Origin: Pseudomonadota bacterium
GTDB lineage: Bacteria; Pseudomonadota; Gammaproteobacteria; Acidiferrobacterales; Acidiferrobacteraceae
NCBI GenBank assembly: GCA_021816625.1
Contig: JAKAXM010000010.1
Coordinates: forward strand, 1-64,000
Direction of reading: 5' to 3'
DNA length: 64,000 nucleotides
The notes under the pieces were generated by a model, which worked only from the letters and a program-made list of their open reading frames with translations, was not told the DNA's origin and made no database searches. Both the position numbers and the translations under genes were made by a program. Positions 32,538 to 41,476 of this stretch are shown here, piece by piece. Each line of letters starts with the position of its first letter. The stretch's first letter is position 1.

Positions 32538-32926
32538 GCGCGCGCCCGGCGCTCGATGAATTCGATCTTATAGCCGTCGGGGTCCTCGACAAAGGCAATG
32601 ACCGTCGTGCCATGCTTCATGGGGCCGGGCGGCCGCGTGACCTTACCGCCGGCCTCTTGTACCTGCGCGCAAGCGCGCGCGGCCGAGTCTACCTCGATGG
32701 CCACGTGACCAAACCCCGTCCCCAGGTCATAGGCCGCAGTGTCCCAGTTATAGGTCAGTTCGAGGACCGCTTGGAGGCGTTCGTCCCCGTAGCCCACAAA
32801 GGCCAAGGTAAAGCGCCCCTCCGGGTAGTCCTGGCGGCGCAGGAGGCGCATCCCGAGGGCATCCTGATAAAAGCGCAGGGACCGCTCGAGGTCGCCTACC
32901 CGCACCATGGTATGGGCTATACGCAT
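32534..32926 (-). CDS. gloA: Lactoylglutathione lyase (glyoxalase I)
   Basis: A 130-residue VOC-fold metalloenzyme converting the methylglyoxal-glutathione adduct to S-lactoylglutathione. Metal ligands sit in the conserved places: His in [10 protein letters not shown], Glu in AVLELTYNW, His in GFGHVAIEV and Glu in YKIEFIE. ATG 32926 is used, with AGAGGA 8 nt upstream. It is the first gene of a two-gene glutathione operon with the peroxidase. Confidence 0.93.
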   Translation of the reverse strand: MRIAHTMVRVGDLERSLRFYQDALGMRLLRRQDYPEGRFTLAFVGYGDERLQAVLELTYNWDTAAYDLGTGFGHVAIEVDSAARACAQVQEAGGKVTRPPGPMKHGTTVIAFVEDPDGYKIEFIERRARA

Positions 32927-32979
32927 ACACAATCCTCTGTCGCTTGCGGTCGGGAGCCATGCGATCCCAGGTCCGGGTC

Positions 32980-33870
32980 TTAGAATCGAATCCCAGCCCC
33001 GGCCGTTACGAGCACCTGGGTCGTCCGGCTATCCGGCTCATAATAACCCAGCATGGCTCCTCCCGAAGAGGTGATGATGGGCGTACTGGCCGAGGCCCCG
33101 TAGGCAAAGCGCACGGCGTCGACGGCGACATAGGCCTGCCAGACCCGGCCCAAGAGATAGGTGGCGCGCACGCCTGCAGCGACATAGGGGCGATCACCCA
33201 AGCTCTTGGTCTCGCGCGCGTAGTAGTAGGTTTGGCTGGGGGCGTCGTAATACACAGGGTCGGTCGCCGTGATCTGGGCGCCGAAGGTGTAGCCGCCGCT
33301 GCCGTGGGCGGCAAGGATCAGGTGAGGTGCCAGCACCATCTCCCAACGAATGCCGGCTCCCAAGTAGCCATTGCTGTAGTCCTCGATGCCGCCCGCTCCC
33401 TGTCCTGAGCCGACGTTGCGTTGCCAATGATGGTCGCCGAGGGCGAGGTAGGGTATGAGTGCCGTCCGGCGGCCCAGGCCGTAGGCAAAGCCCACGCGCC
33501 CGTCGATGTCGACCATGGTGTTGGCGGTCGTCGTCTGGGCCGGCGCGCCATTCAGGTAGTGCCCGTCGTAGTGGGTATTGCCGTCTGCCGCGCGACCCTG
33601 AAGACGCCAATAGAGGCCCCCTTGCGGGTTGCTGCTGATTCCTGAGGCGCTGAGAGTGAAGACCGGGATCGCACCCGTCTCTTGGTCCAGGACGGCACCA
33701 TTGGCGGTCTCCGTGTAGTCCTGGTTCAATGCGCCGATCCCGGCCGAGAACCCGCTTTCGGCACGGACGACAGGGTAGGGGATCGTCCGCGCGGCGGCCA
33801 AAGACGGCAGGACGATGGCAAGGGCTGCCCCCAGGGCAGACAGGGGTGTGGCGGCGTGGACTCGTGACAT
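32980..33870 (-). CDS. Predicted outer-membrane beta-barrel protein
   Basis: A 296-residue protein with a Sec signal peptide (hydrophobic [18 protein letters not shown], cleavage near residue 27). The rest alternates polar and apolar residues, is rich in Tyr, Gly and Thr ([12 protein letters not shown]) and ends in AGAGIRF, a C-terminal aromatic of the kind recognised by the BAM complex. An eight- to twelve-stranded barrel is likely. The substrate is unknown and no porin family could be named. Confidence 0.7.
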   Translation of the reverse strand: MSRVHAATPLSALGAALAIVLPSLAAARTIPYPVVRAESGFSAGIGALNQDYTETANGAVLDQETGAIPVFTLSASGISSNPQGGLYWRLQGRAADGNTHYDGHYLNGAPAQTTTANTMVDIDGRVGFAYGLGRRTALIPYLALGDHHWQRNVGSGQGAGGIEDYSNGYLGAGIRWEMVLAPHLILAAHGSGGYTFGAQITATDPVYYDAPSQTYYYARETKSLGDRPYVAAGVRATYLLGRVWQAYVAVDAVRFAYGASASTPIITSSGGAMLGYYEPDSRTTQVLVTAGAGIRF

Positions 33871-34114
33871 GGACGGACTCCCTTTTTTAGATGTGGTGTG
33901 GGTTGAGTCACCGGCGAAACCGCCCGGCCGGGACCGGGGGTCCGCGCGCCCATGACTTGCTGCGTGCCCGCAGGGAGCGGACGGGTAGGGTTTCCGGGCC
34001 GAATTATAGCGGAACGGGCGGGATTTGCAGGGGTCCCGGGCGGGCCGGTCCTTAAAGGCCCTGCCAGGGCAAGACGGCCGCTGTTATCGTTATCCGGGGC
34101 TCAGGAGGGACGGG
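33871..34114. other. Divergent intergenic region, barrel gene / NRAMP-family gene
   Basis: About 240 bp of GC-rich sequence. AATTATAGCGG near 34001 is the most AT-rich spot and could hold a -10 element. No riboswitch core or clear operator was recognised. Confidence 0.35.
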
Positions 34115-35386
34115 GTGGCGCGGCACGACGGTCAGGGGGGTAAGGGTCTGAGTTGGCGCGACCTCGGTCCGGGCCTGCTGACGGGTGTGGCCGACGACGA
34201 TCCGAGCAATATCGCGACCTATTCCCAGGTCGGTGCCGGTTTCGGCTACCAAATGGTCTGGACGCTGTGGGTTTTCTATCCGTTGGTGGCGGTCATTCAG
34301 GAAGTGAGCGCGCGCATGGCGCGCGTCACCGGGAAGGGTTTGGCCCAGAACCTGCGTGAACATTATCCGCCATGGATCTGCTCTGTCCTCGTGACCGCCA
34401 TGGTGGCGGCCAACATCATCAATATCGGGGCCGATCTGATGGCCATGGGGGGCGCGGCGCGGCTCTTGTGGGGTGGCCCGCGCCTGGCGTATGCCGCGGG
34501 CTTTCTCATCCTCATCGTGACGCTCGAGGTTGGGGTGCGCTATGAGCACTACGCCCGTGTGCTCGAGGTCCTCTCGCTCTGCCTGCTGGCCTACGTCGTG
34601 ACGGCCTTTTCCGTGTCGGTTGATTGGCGGCAGGCCGCGCTTGGCTTGCTGCCGACGGTCTTGCCGGGGCGCCACTACGCCATGGCCCTCGTCGCGATCG
34701 CGGGTACCACGATTAGTCCCTACCTGCTGTTCTGGCAGGCCGGCCAAGAGGCCGAGATCGAGGAGCACGACCCCGCGCAGGCGCCGCTCGTGCGCCGCCC
34801 GGCTGAGGGACCGCGGGAGTTGCGCCGCATACGGGTCGATACCTATGTCGGTATGGCCATTTCCCAGATCATCGGTTTTTTCATTGTCGTAACGGCGGCC
34901 GCTACCTTGGGGGCGCATGGCGCGACCCCTGTCGATACCGCCGCCGCGGCGGCCCAAGCGCTGGCCCCGCTCGCCGGGCATTGGACCGCGGCGGTTTTTA
35001 CCATGGGGCTCGTCGCCACTGGTTTTCTGGCAATCCCGGCCATGGCCGGGGCCTGCGCCTATGCCCTGGCCGGCATGTTCGGGTGGTCGCGGGGGCTCGC
35101 GGCGACGGCGGTCGAGGCGCCCCGCTTTTATCTCGTACTCGTCTTGGTGGGGCTGGCCGGTCTCGGGGTCGCGCTCATTCATGTAAGTTCCATGCGCGCC
35201 CTGTACCTAAGCGCCGCCCTCAATGGCCTGGTGGCCGTACCCATACTCATGTTCATGATGATCTTGGCCCGCCGCCGCACCGTCATGGGCCGTTTCGTGT
35301 TGCCGGCCGGACCGCTGGTGGTGGGCTGGCTCGCCACCCTCGCCATGTTGGCGGCCGCCCTGATGCTGGTGGCGAGCTGGCTCTAG
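34115..35386 (+). CDS. NRAMP-related divalent cation transporter (DPSN variant)
   Basis: A 423-residue membrane protein with about eleven helices and LeuT fold. TM1 reads GVADDDPSNIATYSQVG where classical NRAMP has DPGN. TM6 reads AGTTISPYLLFWQ and lacks the canonical metal-binding Met of the MPH motif. Such variants form a separate bacterial clade whose ions (Mn, Mg or others) are unsettled. GTG 34115 is chosen because AGGAGGG lies 8 nt upstream; a longer in-frame start at 34025 adds a charged stretch without similarity. Confidence 0.85.
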   Translation: MARHDGQGGKGLSWRDLGPGLLTGVADDDPSNIATYSQVGAGFGYQMVWTLWVFYPLVAVIQEVSARMARVTGKGLAQNLREHYPPWICSVLVTAMVAANIINIGADLMAMGGAARLLWGGPRLAYAAGFLILIVTLEVGVRYEHYARVLEVLSLCLLAYVVTAFSVSVDWRQAALGLLPTVLPGRHYAMALVAIAGTTISPYLLFWQAGQEAEIEEHDPAQAPLVRRPAEGPRELRRIRVDTYVGMAISQIIGFFIVVTAAATLGAHGATPVDTAAAAAQALAPLAGHWTAAVFTMGLVATGFLAIPAMAGACAYALAGMFGWSRGLAATAVEAPRFYLVLVLVGLAGLGVALIHVSSMRALYLSAALNGLVAVPILMFMMILARRRTVMGRFVLPAGPLVVGWLATLAMLAAALMLVASWL

Positions 35387-35492
35387 CGGCTACCCTGATG
35401 ACGGCACGGGGACCGACCCGGCAGGTGCTGTGGTGCGCCAGAGCGCTCGCGGGCGTTTATCATCCGGTCTTGGTACGGGCGCCGCTCGCACC

Positions 35493-35521
35493 TTTACCCT
35501 GGCTTAGCCATTCAGTAGCAT
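35493..35521 (+). promoter_or_regulatory. Candidate promoter of the ispH-hopanoid cluster
   Basis: -35 TTTACC (35493-35498), a 17-bp spacer, -10 TAGCAT (35516-35521), 70 bp before the ispH ATG. The -35 context CTTTACCCT also occurs in copy B of the cbb promoter module. The palindrome TAGCATGCTA (35516-35525) overlaps the -10 and could be an operator. Confidence 0.4.
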
Positions 35522-35590
35522 GCTAAGGTATACGGATCGGTCGGATTGGGCATAGGCCGCTACTGGCCAGGATGAGGGAAGACTGCGGGC

Positions 35591-36550
35591 ATGGAATCGA
35601 GATCCAATATGGACGTCGTGTTGGCACAACCGCGCGGTTTCTGTGCCGGCGTCGTGCGGGCCATCGAGATCGTGGAACGGGCCTTGGAGGTCTATGGGGC
35701 GCCCGTCTACGTGCTCCACGAGATCGTCCACAATCAGCATGTCGTCGAGGACCTGAAGGCGCGCGGCGCGGTGTTTGTGGAGCGACTCGCGGAAGTGCCG
35801 CAGGGGGCGCCCACGATCTTTAGCGCCCATGGGGTTGCTACGGCGCTGGTAGACGAGGCGGCGGACCGTCAGCTCGATGTCCTGGACGCCACCTGCCCGC
35901 TGGTTACCAAGGTCCACTATCAAGCGCAACGCTATAGCATGCAGGATTATGCCGTGGTGATCATAGGCCACCCGGGGCATCCCGAAGTGGAGGGGACCCG
36001 TGGGCGCATCCCCGGGCCTGTCTACGTCGTATCCGATGTCGACGATGTGGCGCGGCTTGCGGTGACAGACGAGATGAAGCTTGCCTATGTGACCCAAACG
36101 ACCTTGAGTGTCGATGATACCAAGGACGTGATCGCGGCGTTGCGGGCGCGTTTTCCGCATATTCAGGGACCCGATCTCAGCGGTATTTGTTATGCGACCC
36201 AGAACCGCCAGAATGCGGTCCGTAAACTGGCCGGCAAGGTCGACATCCTGCTGGTCGTTGGGGCCCGCAACAGCTCCAATTCGAACCGTTTGCGCGAGGT
36301 GGGGGAGCAGCCCGGCACCCGCGCTTACCTCGTACAAGACGCGACCGAGCTCGATCCCTCATGGTTTCAGGGCTCGCTGCGTGTCGGCATCACCGCCGGG
36401 GCCTCGACCCCCGAGATCCTGGTGCGCGGGGTCTTGAAGAAACTCGAGAGCTTCGGCGTCGTACAGGTCACGGAGCTGCCGGCCGAGCCTGAGACGACCA
36501 CCTTTCGTTTACCGGTCGCCCTCTTGAAGAAGGCGCGCAGCCCCTCATGA
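35591..36550 (+). CDS. ispH: 4-hydroxy-3-methylbut-2-enyl diphosphate reductase
   Basis: A 319-residue [4Fe-4S] enzyme that makes IPP and DMAPP in the last step of the MEP pathway. Cluster ligands are Cys18 (RGFCAGV), Cys102 (DATCPLV) and Cys200 (SGICYATQNRQ). The proton-relay Glu is in HPEVEGTRG. ATG 35591 or the ATG at 35609 may be the start. It leads the hopanoid gene run and would feed it C5 units; hpnH begins 28 nt after its stop. Confidence 0.95.
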   Translation: MESRSNMDVVLAQPRGFCAGVVRAIEIVERALEVYGAPVYVLHEIVHNQHVVEDLKARGAVFVERLAEVPQGAPTIFSAHGVATALVDEAADRQLDVLDATCPLVTKVHYQAQRYSMQDYAVVIIGHPGHPEVEGTRGRIPGPVYVVSDVDDVARLAVTDEMKLAYVTQTTLSVDDTKDVIAALRARFPHIQGPDLSGICYATQNRQNAVRKLAGKVDILLVVGARNSSNSNRLREVGEQPGTRAYLVQDATELDPSWFQGSLRVGITAGASTPEILVRGVLKKLESFGVVQVTELPAEPETTTFRLPVALLKKARSPS

Positions 36551-36578
36551 ACGGGCGTCCACGGAGTAGGAGATTGTT

Positions 36579-37691
36579 ATGCAAGTGCCCATAAGACAGC
36601 AGTGGCGTGTAGGGCGCTATATCCTGGGGCAGAAGCTTAAGGGTATTAAGCACTACCCCCTGGTCTTGATGCTGGAACCCTTGTTCCGTTGCAACCTCGA
36701 ATGCGCGGGTTGTGGCAAGATCGAGTATCCCGAGGACATCCTCGACAAGCGTCTGAGTGTCGAGGAATGCCTGCAGGCGGTCGATGAGTGTGGGGCCCCC
36801 ATCGTCTCGATCCCAGGTGGCGAGCCCTTGATTCACAAGGACATGGCGAAGATCGTGGCCGGCATCGTGGCGCGCAAGAAGTTCGTTTATTTGTGCACGA
36901 ATGCGCTGTTGTTGGCGCGCAAGATCGACGAGTACACGCCGTCGCCTTATCTCACGTTTTCGATCCACCTAGACGGGCTGCGCGAGCGTCATGACCAGTC
37001 GGTGTGCCGCGAAGGGGTCTTCGACAAGGCCGTGGAGGCGATCAAGCTCGCGCGCGACCGGGGCTTCCGGGTCACCGTGAATTGCACGCTTTTTCAGGAT
37101 GAGGATCCCGCCGAGGTCGCCGCGTTTTTCGATTTCGTGGATGGGCTTGGGGTCGAAGGCGTCACCGTTTCGCCGGGTTATAGCTACGAGCGCGCCCCCC
37201 GCCAGGATGTCTTTCTGCGCAGGGCGCAAAGTAAGACCCTGTTTCGCAAGGTCTTCGCCCTGGGCCGTGAACGCGGCGCCAAGTGGCGGTTCAATCAGTC
37301 GAGTCTGTTTCTCGACTTTTTGGCAGGCAACCAGGCCTATCAATGTACGCCCTGGAGCAACCCGACGCGCAATGTCTTTGGATGGCAAAAGCCGTGTTAT
37401 CTCTTGAGCGACGAAGGGTACGCCGCGAGCTTTTCGGAGCTCATAGCGACCACGCCCTGGGAGCGCTATGGCACGGGCCGTCATCCGAAATGCGATAACT
37501 GCATGGTCCATTGCGGCTATGAGGGGACCGCCGTGAACGACACGTTCGCGCGCCCTTGGAAGGCGCTCAAGGTGTTTCTGTGGGGGCCGCGTGTCGACGG
37601 TCCCATGGCCCCCGACCCGGAGCCTGCGTATAGCAACGACGCGGGGATACCGGTCACCGTGCACAGACCGGCGCGCAAGGGCGCAGGCTAA
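36579..37691 (+). CDS. hpnH: Adenosyl-hopene transferase HpnH (radical SAM)
   Basis: A 370-residue radical SAM enzyme that joins the 5'-deoxyadenosyl group to hopene, giving adenosylhopane, the first C35 hopanoid. The cluster motif CNLECAGC supplies Cys38, Cys42 and Cys45. IPGGEPLIH follows, and there is a C-terminal Cys-rich segment (PKCDNCMVHCGYEG). AGGAG precedes the ATG. Length and motifs match the family closely. Its product is cleaved by HpnG further downstream. Confidence 0.95.
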   Translation: MQVPIRQQWRVGRYILGQKLKGIKHYPLVLMLEPLFRCNLECAGCGKIEYPEDILDKRLSVEECLQAVDECGAPIVSIPGGEPLIHKDMAKIVAGIVARKKFVYLCTNALLLARKIDEYTPSPYLTFSIHLDGLRERHDQSVCREGVFDKAVEAIKLARDRGFRVTVNCTLFQDEDPAEVAAFFDFVDGLGVEGVTVSPGYSYERAPRQDVFLRRAQSKTLFRKVFALGRERGAKWRFNQSSLFLDFLAGNQAYQCTPWSNPTRNVFGWQKPCYLLSDEGYAASFSELIATTPWERYGTGRHPKCDNCMVHCGYEGTAVNDTFARPWKALKVFLWGPRVDGPMAPDPEPAYSNDAGIPVTVHRPARKGAG

Positions 37692-37707
37692 ACCCGGCGT
37701 CGGCTGC

Positions 37708-38829
37708 GTGGTGTGGGTGGCGGCCTGGGCGGCGCTCGCGTGGTGGGCCCTGCTATGGGTACCGTGGCGCCCCTGGTCGACGGTCGAACGCCTCGAGGCT
37801 GAGCCGGCCGTGGCCGCGTCCTTGGCCGGGGTCACGGTGCTCATGCCGGCGCGCAACGAGGCGCCGGTTATCGGACGCTCCTTGGCGGCGTTGGCCGCCC
37901 AGGGCGCACGCCTTCGGGTTATCGTCATCGACGATGACTCAACGGATGGCACCGCGGACGTGGCCCGCGGCGTGACGGGGCTTGACCTCACCGTCCTGAC
38001 GCCCCCCGCGCTGCCCCCCGGCTGGACAGGCAAGCTGTGGGCGCTCGAACAAGGCCGGCAGGCCGTGACCACCCCCTACATACTCTTACTCGACGCCGAC
38101 ATAGCGGTCGCCCCGGGTCTCGTCGCGACCTTGCTCGCGAAGGCGCAGGCCGAGGATCTCGTCTTGGTATCGCTCATGGCCGCGCCCGCCATGAAGGGAT
38201 TCTGGGACCGTTGGTGGATGCCGGTTTTCATTTATTTCTTCAAGCTGCTCTATCCGTTTCGTCTCGCCAATCGCCCAGCGGCGAGATTGGCCGCAGCCGC
38301 CGGCGGTTGTCTACTCACGGCCACCGATGCGCTGGCCGAGATCGGTGGTTTCGCCGCGCTCCGGGATGCGGTAATCGACGATTGCGCGCTTGCCGCGCGG
38401 ATCAAGGCATGGCGGCATGGTGGCACATGGCTTGGTCTCACGCACTCGGCAACCATGCTGCGCGCCAACACCTTCGCCGGGGTTTGGCGCATGGTCGCGC
38501 GCACCGCCTTTACGCAGCTGCGCTATTCCTATCTTTTGCTGGGTGCCTGCGCCCTCGTCATGGTCGTGGTGTTCATGGGGCCCTTGATCGCCGTCGTCCA
38601 TGGCGGCCCCGCGCCCCGGTTGCTGGGCGTCTTGGCGCTCGTCGCGATGGCCGCAAGCTATGTGCCGACGGCCCGATTTTATCGTCAGCCGCTGCTGGCC
38701 ATCCCGGGCCTACCCCTTGCAGGGCTTGCCTTTCTCCTTATGACCTTCACGTCGGCCTTATGGTATGCTCGCGGCGTCCGCTCGCGGTGGAAGGGACGCG
38801 ATTACTCCCGCGAGTCCGGGCGCGGGTAG
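37708..38829 (+). CDS. hpnB: Hopanoid-associated glycosyltransferase HpnB
   Basis: A family-2 glycosyltransferase of about 373 residues with an N-terminal membrane helix (VAAWAALAWWALLWVPW), the GT-A core (VTVLMPARNEAPVIGRSL, IDDDSTDGT, LLDADIAV) and several C-terminal membrane helices. GTG 37708 is chosen, 16 nt after hpnH; alternatives are GTG 37711 and 37717, and the frame is open well into hpnH. HpnB is found in many hopanoid clusters, but its exact sugar transfer is not settled. Confidence 0.87.
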   Translation: MVWVAAWAALAWWALLWVPWRPWSTVERLEAEPAVAASLAGVTVLMPARNEAPVIGRSLAALAAQGARLRVIVIDDDSTDGTADVARGVTGLDLTVLTPPALPPGWTGKLWALEQGRQAVTTPYILLLDADIAVAPGLVATLLAKAQAEDLVLVSLMAAPAMKGFWDRWWMPVFIYFFKLLYPFRLANRPAARLAAAAGGCLLTATDALAEIGGFAALRDAVIDDCALAARIKAWRHGGTWLGLTHSATMLRANTFAGVWRMVARTAFTQLRYSYLLLGACALVMVVVFMGPLIAVVHGGPAPRLLGVLALVAMAASYVPTARFYRQPLLAIPGLPLAGLAFLLMTFTSALWYARGVRSRWKGRDYSRESGRG

Positions 38830-38860
38830 GTCGGAGACTATGACAGCAAAAGGAGAGGCT

Positions 38861-39499
38861 ATGGGATGGCAGGAGAGACAGGGGCATGGGGCGCGCTTTC
38901 TGGCGCTCACCGCGGTGTTGCTGATCCTGGCCGCGCCCGCGTGGGCGGCTTCGGTGGCGCCTGCCCGCGCCGTCGTTGCGCATTTCCAAAACAGCTTGTT
39001 GACCGTCATGAAGGCGGGACAGCGTCTGGGATTCAAGGGGCGCTACGAGCACCTGATGCCGGCCGTGGAGCGCACCCACGATCTCAGTTTTATCGCGCAG
39101 CTCACCTTGGGACCGTACTGGGGCAAGCTCTCGCCGTCGTCGCGCGCGGCCTTCGTGCATGCCTTTCGTGATCTTACGGTTGCCACCTATGCTGCCGAGT
39201 TTCGCCGTTACTCCGGACAGACCTTTAAGCGCACGGCCGCGCAAGTGGTGGCGCAAGGCGATGTCCTCGTGGAGACCGAACTGGCTGCGCATGGCCGTAA
39301 GGAGGCCACGATCGACTATTTGCTCGCGCGTGCGGGTGGGCGCTGGGAGATCGTCAACATCGTTGCCAATGGCGTAAGCGACCTCGCTTTGAAGCGCGCG
39401 CAATACACGGCGGTCATACGCAAGGAGGGCTTCCCGGCCCTCTTGAAGCTCGTGCAAGCCAAGGTAAACGCGCTTTCCAAAGGGCAGGTCAAGGGTTAG
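38861..39499 (+). CDS. hpnM: Hopanoid-associated MlaC/Ttg2D-like periplasmic protein HpnM
   Basis: A 212-residue secreted protein of the MlaC/Ttg2D family. The signal peptide ends near AAPAWAAS. The body has VVAHFQNSLL, FKGRYEHLMPAV and ATIDYLLARAGGRWEIVNI, typical of lipid-shuttling MlaC proteins. ATG 38861 has AGGAG 5 nt upstream; ATG 38840 is a possible earlier start. It probably carries hopanoids or phospholipids across the periplasm. The following gene encodes an MlaA-type lipoprotein, a natural partner. Confidence 0.88.
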   Translation: MGWQERQGHGARFLALTAVLLILAAPAWAASVAPARAVVAHFQNSLLTVMKAGQRLGFKGRYEHLMPAVERTHDLSFIAQLTLGPYWGKLSPSSRAAFVHAFRDLTVATYAAEFRRYSGQTFKRTAAQVVAQGDVLVETELAAHGRKEATIDYLLARAGGRWEIVNIVANGVSDLALKRAQYTAVIRKEGFPALLKLVQAKVNALSKGQVKG

Positions 39500-39559
39500 A
39501 TGATGGCAGGTCCCGCAGATGGATGGTGCCGTTGAGGTCGACTGGCGCACGTTAGGGTC

Positions 39560-40462
39560 ATGGGGGACGCGAACCGAATCATGGCGACAGCGGGGCCGCG
39601 CTCCCGAGGGACGGCCGCCCGCAAGCGCCGGCTAGGGTCTTTGCCGGCCGTGCTTGTCGTGGGATGCTTGCTGGCCGGCTGCGCGACGACCGGCCAGGGA
39701 GATGATCCGCTAAAGCCCATGAACAAGCGTTTCTATGCGTTCAACAACGATACGGACCGGCTCATCATGAGCCCGGTCGCGCGTATGTATAAAACCGTCA
39801 CACCCCGGCCGCTGCGGGCGTCCGTAACGAATTTTTTTCGCAATGCCGGCTATCCTGACGTTATCGTGAATGACTTTTTGCAGGGTCGGCTGGGGCAAGG
39901 GGCAAGCGATATTGGACGGTTTCTCGTGAACAGCACCATCGGTCTTTTTGGTCTATTCGACGTGGCAAGGCCGCTCGGGCTCAAGGCGCATGTCGAGGAC
40001 GCGGGGCTTACCCTCGGCCGGTGGGGCGTAGGGCGTGGCCCTTATCTGGTTCTGCCCTTCGTGGGCCCCGACACCCTGCGCAATACCCCAAGTCTCGTGA
40101 TGGGCATCTTTACGAATGTCCTCTTTTATGTCGGAAACGCGGCGCTCACTGTGCCTCTGACGGTATTCGACGTCATTAACGCGCGCGCCCAAGCGAGTGC
40201 CTCTTTGCGGTATGTGCGCCAGAACGCGGTGGACCGCTATGTCTTTACGCGCGATGCCTATCTCCAACACCGCGACTACCTTCAAGACGGCGGCCATCTC
40301 CCGTTGAAGGCAGTCGAAGACCTGATGTTGCCACCGGGAACGGGGACGCCCGGGGCGCCGCCCGATCCGCCGCCACTCGCGGCCCCCGGGCCGCGGGCCG
40401 GAGTCAGCGGTCGCCCCGTGCCGCGGCCCCGGCTCATGCGGCCGCCGCGGCCGGCCGGTTAG
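39560..40462 (+). CDS. mlaA: MlaA/VacJ-family outer-membrane lipoprotein
   Basis: A 300-residue lipoprotein. The signal peptide has lipobox LLAGC with Cys41, preceded by an unusually long basic stretch (the in-frame ATG at 39581 shortens it). The MlaA domain shows DPLKPMNKRFYAFNN, FFRNAGYPDVIVNDFLQG and LGRWGVGRGPYLVLPFVGP. A Pro-rich tail of about 45 residues ends the protein. MlaA forms a ring in the inner leaflet of the outer membrane and extracts lipids. Lying between hpnM and hpnA, it probably works on hopanoid distribution. Confidence 0.9.
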   Translation: MGDANRIMATAGPRSRGTAARKRRLGSLPAVLVVGCLLAGCATTGQGDDPLKPMNKRFYAFNNDTDRLIMSPVARMYKTVTPRPLRASVTNFFRNAGYPDVIVNDFLQGRLGQGASDIGRFLVNSTIGLFGLFDVARPLGLKAHVEDAGLTLGRWGVGRGPYLVLPFVGPDTLRNTPSLVMGIFTNVLFYVGNAALTVPLTVFDVINARAQASASLRYVRQNAVDRYVFTRDAYLQHRDYLQDGGHLPLKAVEDLMLPPGTGTPGAPPDPPPLAAPGPRAGVSGRPVPRPRLMRPPRPAG

Positions 40463-40477
40463 GATAGCCGGGCTGCC

Positions 40478-41476
40478 ATGAAGGCCTTGGTGACGGGGGC
40501 ATCCGGTTTTGTCGGCTCGGCGGTGGTGCGCGCCTTGTTGGCAGACGGCCATGACGTGCGCGTGCTTGTGCGGGCGTCGAGCCCGCTTGCCAATCTCGCG
40601 GGGCTTTCCGTCGAGCGGGTGATTGGGGATCTCCAGGAACCGGCGTCGCTACGGGGCACGTTGTCGGATTGTGATGCGGTGTTTCACGTCGCTGCGGATT
40701 ACCGCCTGTGGGTGCCAGACCGGGCCGCGATGTTCCGGGCCAATGTGGACGGCACGCGGGCCCTCATGGAGGAGGCCCTGACGGCAGGGGTAAGGCGCGT
40801 CGTCTACACGAGCAGCGTCGCGACCTTGGGGATCGTCGCAGACGGGCTTGCCGATGAGACCACGCCGGTGGCCCTGCGCGACATGATAGGTCCCTATAAA
40901 CAATCGAAATTCTTGGCCGAGGAAGAGGTGCGCCGGCTGGTGGCCCAGGGGCTCCCGGCGGTGATCGTGAATCCCTCGACCCCCGTCGGTCCGCGGGACA
41001 TAAAGCCTACTCCGACAGGACGCATCGTGCGCGATGCGGCGGCGGGCCGCATGCCCGCCTATGTCGATACCGGTCTCAACATCGTCCATGTCGACGATGT
41101 CGCGCGCGGACATCTGCTCGCCTACGAGCGAGGGGTCGTGGGAGAGCGCTACATCCTGGGGGGCGACAATATGACGCTTGCCCGCATCCTGGAGGTCATC
41201 GCAGGCCTCGTCGGACGCAAGCCCCCGGCGCTGCGTTTATCACGTCATTGGCTGTGGCCGGTGGCCGTGGCCTGCGAGGCCTATGCGTCGCTGCACCGAT
41301 CGGCGACGCCGCTCGTCACGCGCGATGAGTTGCGTATGGCGGCCAAGCATATGTTTTTCAGTTCGGCCAAGGCCCGCAGCGCGCTCGGCTACGCCCCGCG
41401 TCCCGGCGAGGAGGCCCTGGCCGATGCCGTAGCATGGTTTAGGGCGCGCGGGGCGGATCGGGGAGGTGTGGGGTGA
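40478..41476 (+). CDS. hpnA: Hopanoid-associated sugar epimerase/dehydratase HpnA
   Basis: A 332-residue extended short-chain dehydrogenase. The NAD-binding VTGASGFVGSAVVRALL is at the N-terminus, and the tail matches the hopanoid-associated sugar epimerase family. The usual YxxxK reads YKQSK, in DMIGPYKQSKFLAEE, with the active-site Ser in YTSSVATLG. It is thought to modify the sugar moiety of composite hopanoids. Its TGA overlaps the hpnI start. Confidence 0.92.
   Translation: MKALVTGASGFVGSAVVRALLADGHDVRVLVRASSPLANLAGLSVERVIGDLQEPASLRGTLSDCDAVFHVAADYRLWVPDRAAMFRANVDGTRALMEEALTAGVRRVVYTSSVATLGIVADGLADETTPVALRDMIGPYKQSKFLAEEEVRRLVAQGLPAVIVNPSTPVGPRDIKPTPTGRIVRDAAAGRMPAYVDTGLNIVHVDDVARGHLLAYERGVVGERYILGGDNMTLARILEVIAGLVGRKPPALRLSRHWLWPVAVACEAYASLHRSATPLVTRDELRMAAKHMFFSSAKARSALGYAPRPGEEALADAVAWFRARGADRGGVG

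Noticed and set aside
34052-35182. 376-residue frame opposite the NRAMP-family gene
   Set aside because: The product is an Arg/Gly/His-rich string, while the plus strand encodes a clear transporter.
35504-36337. 277-residue frame opposite ispH
   Set aside because: Shadow of ispH, which has all its cluster cysteines in the forward frame.
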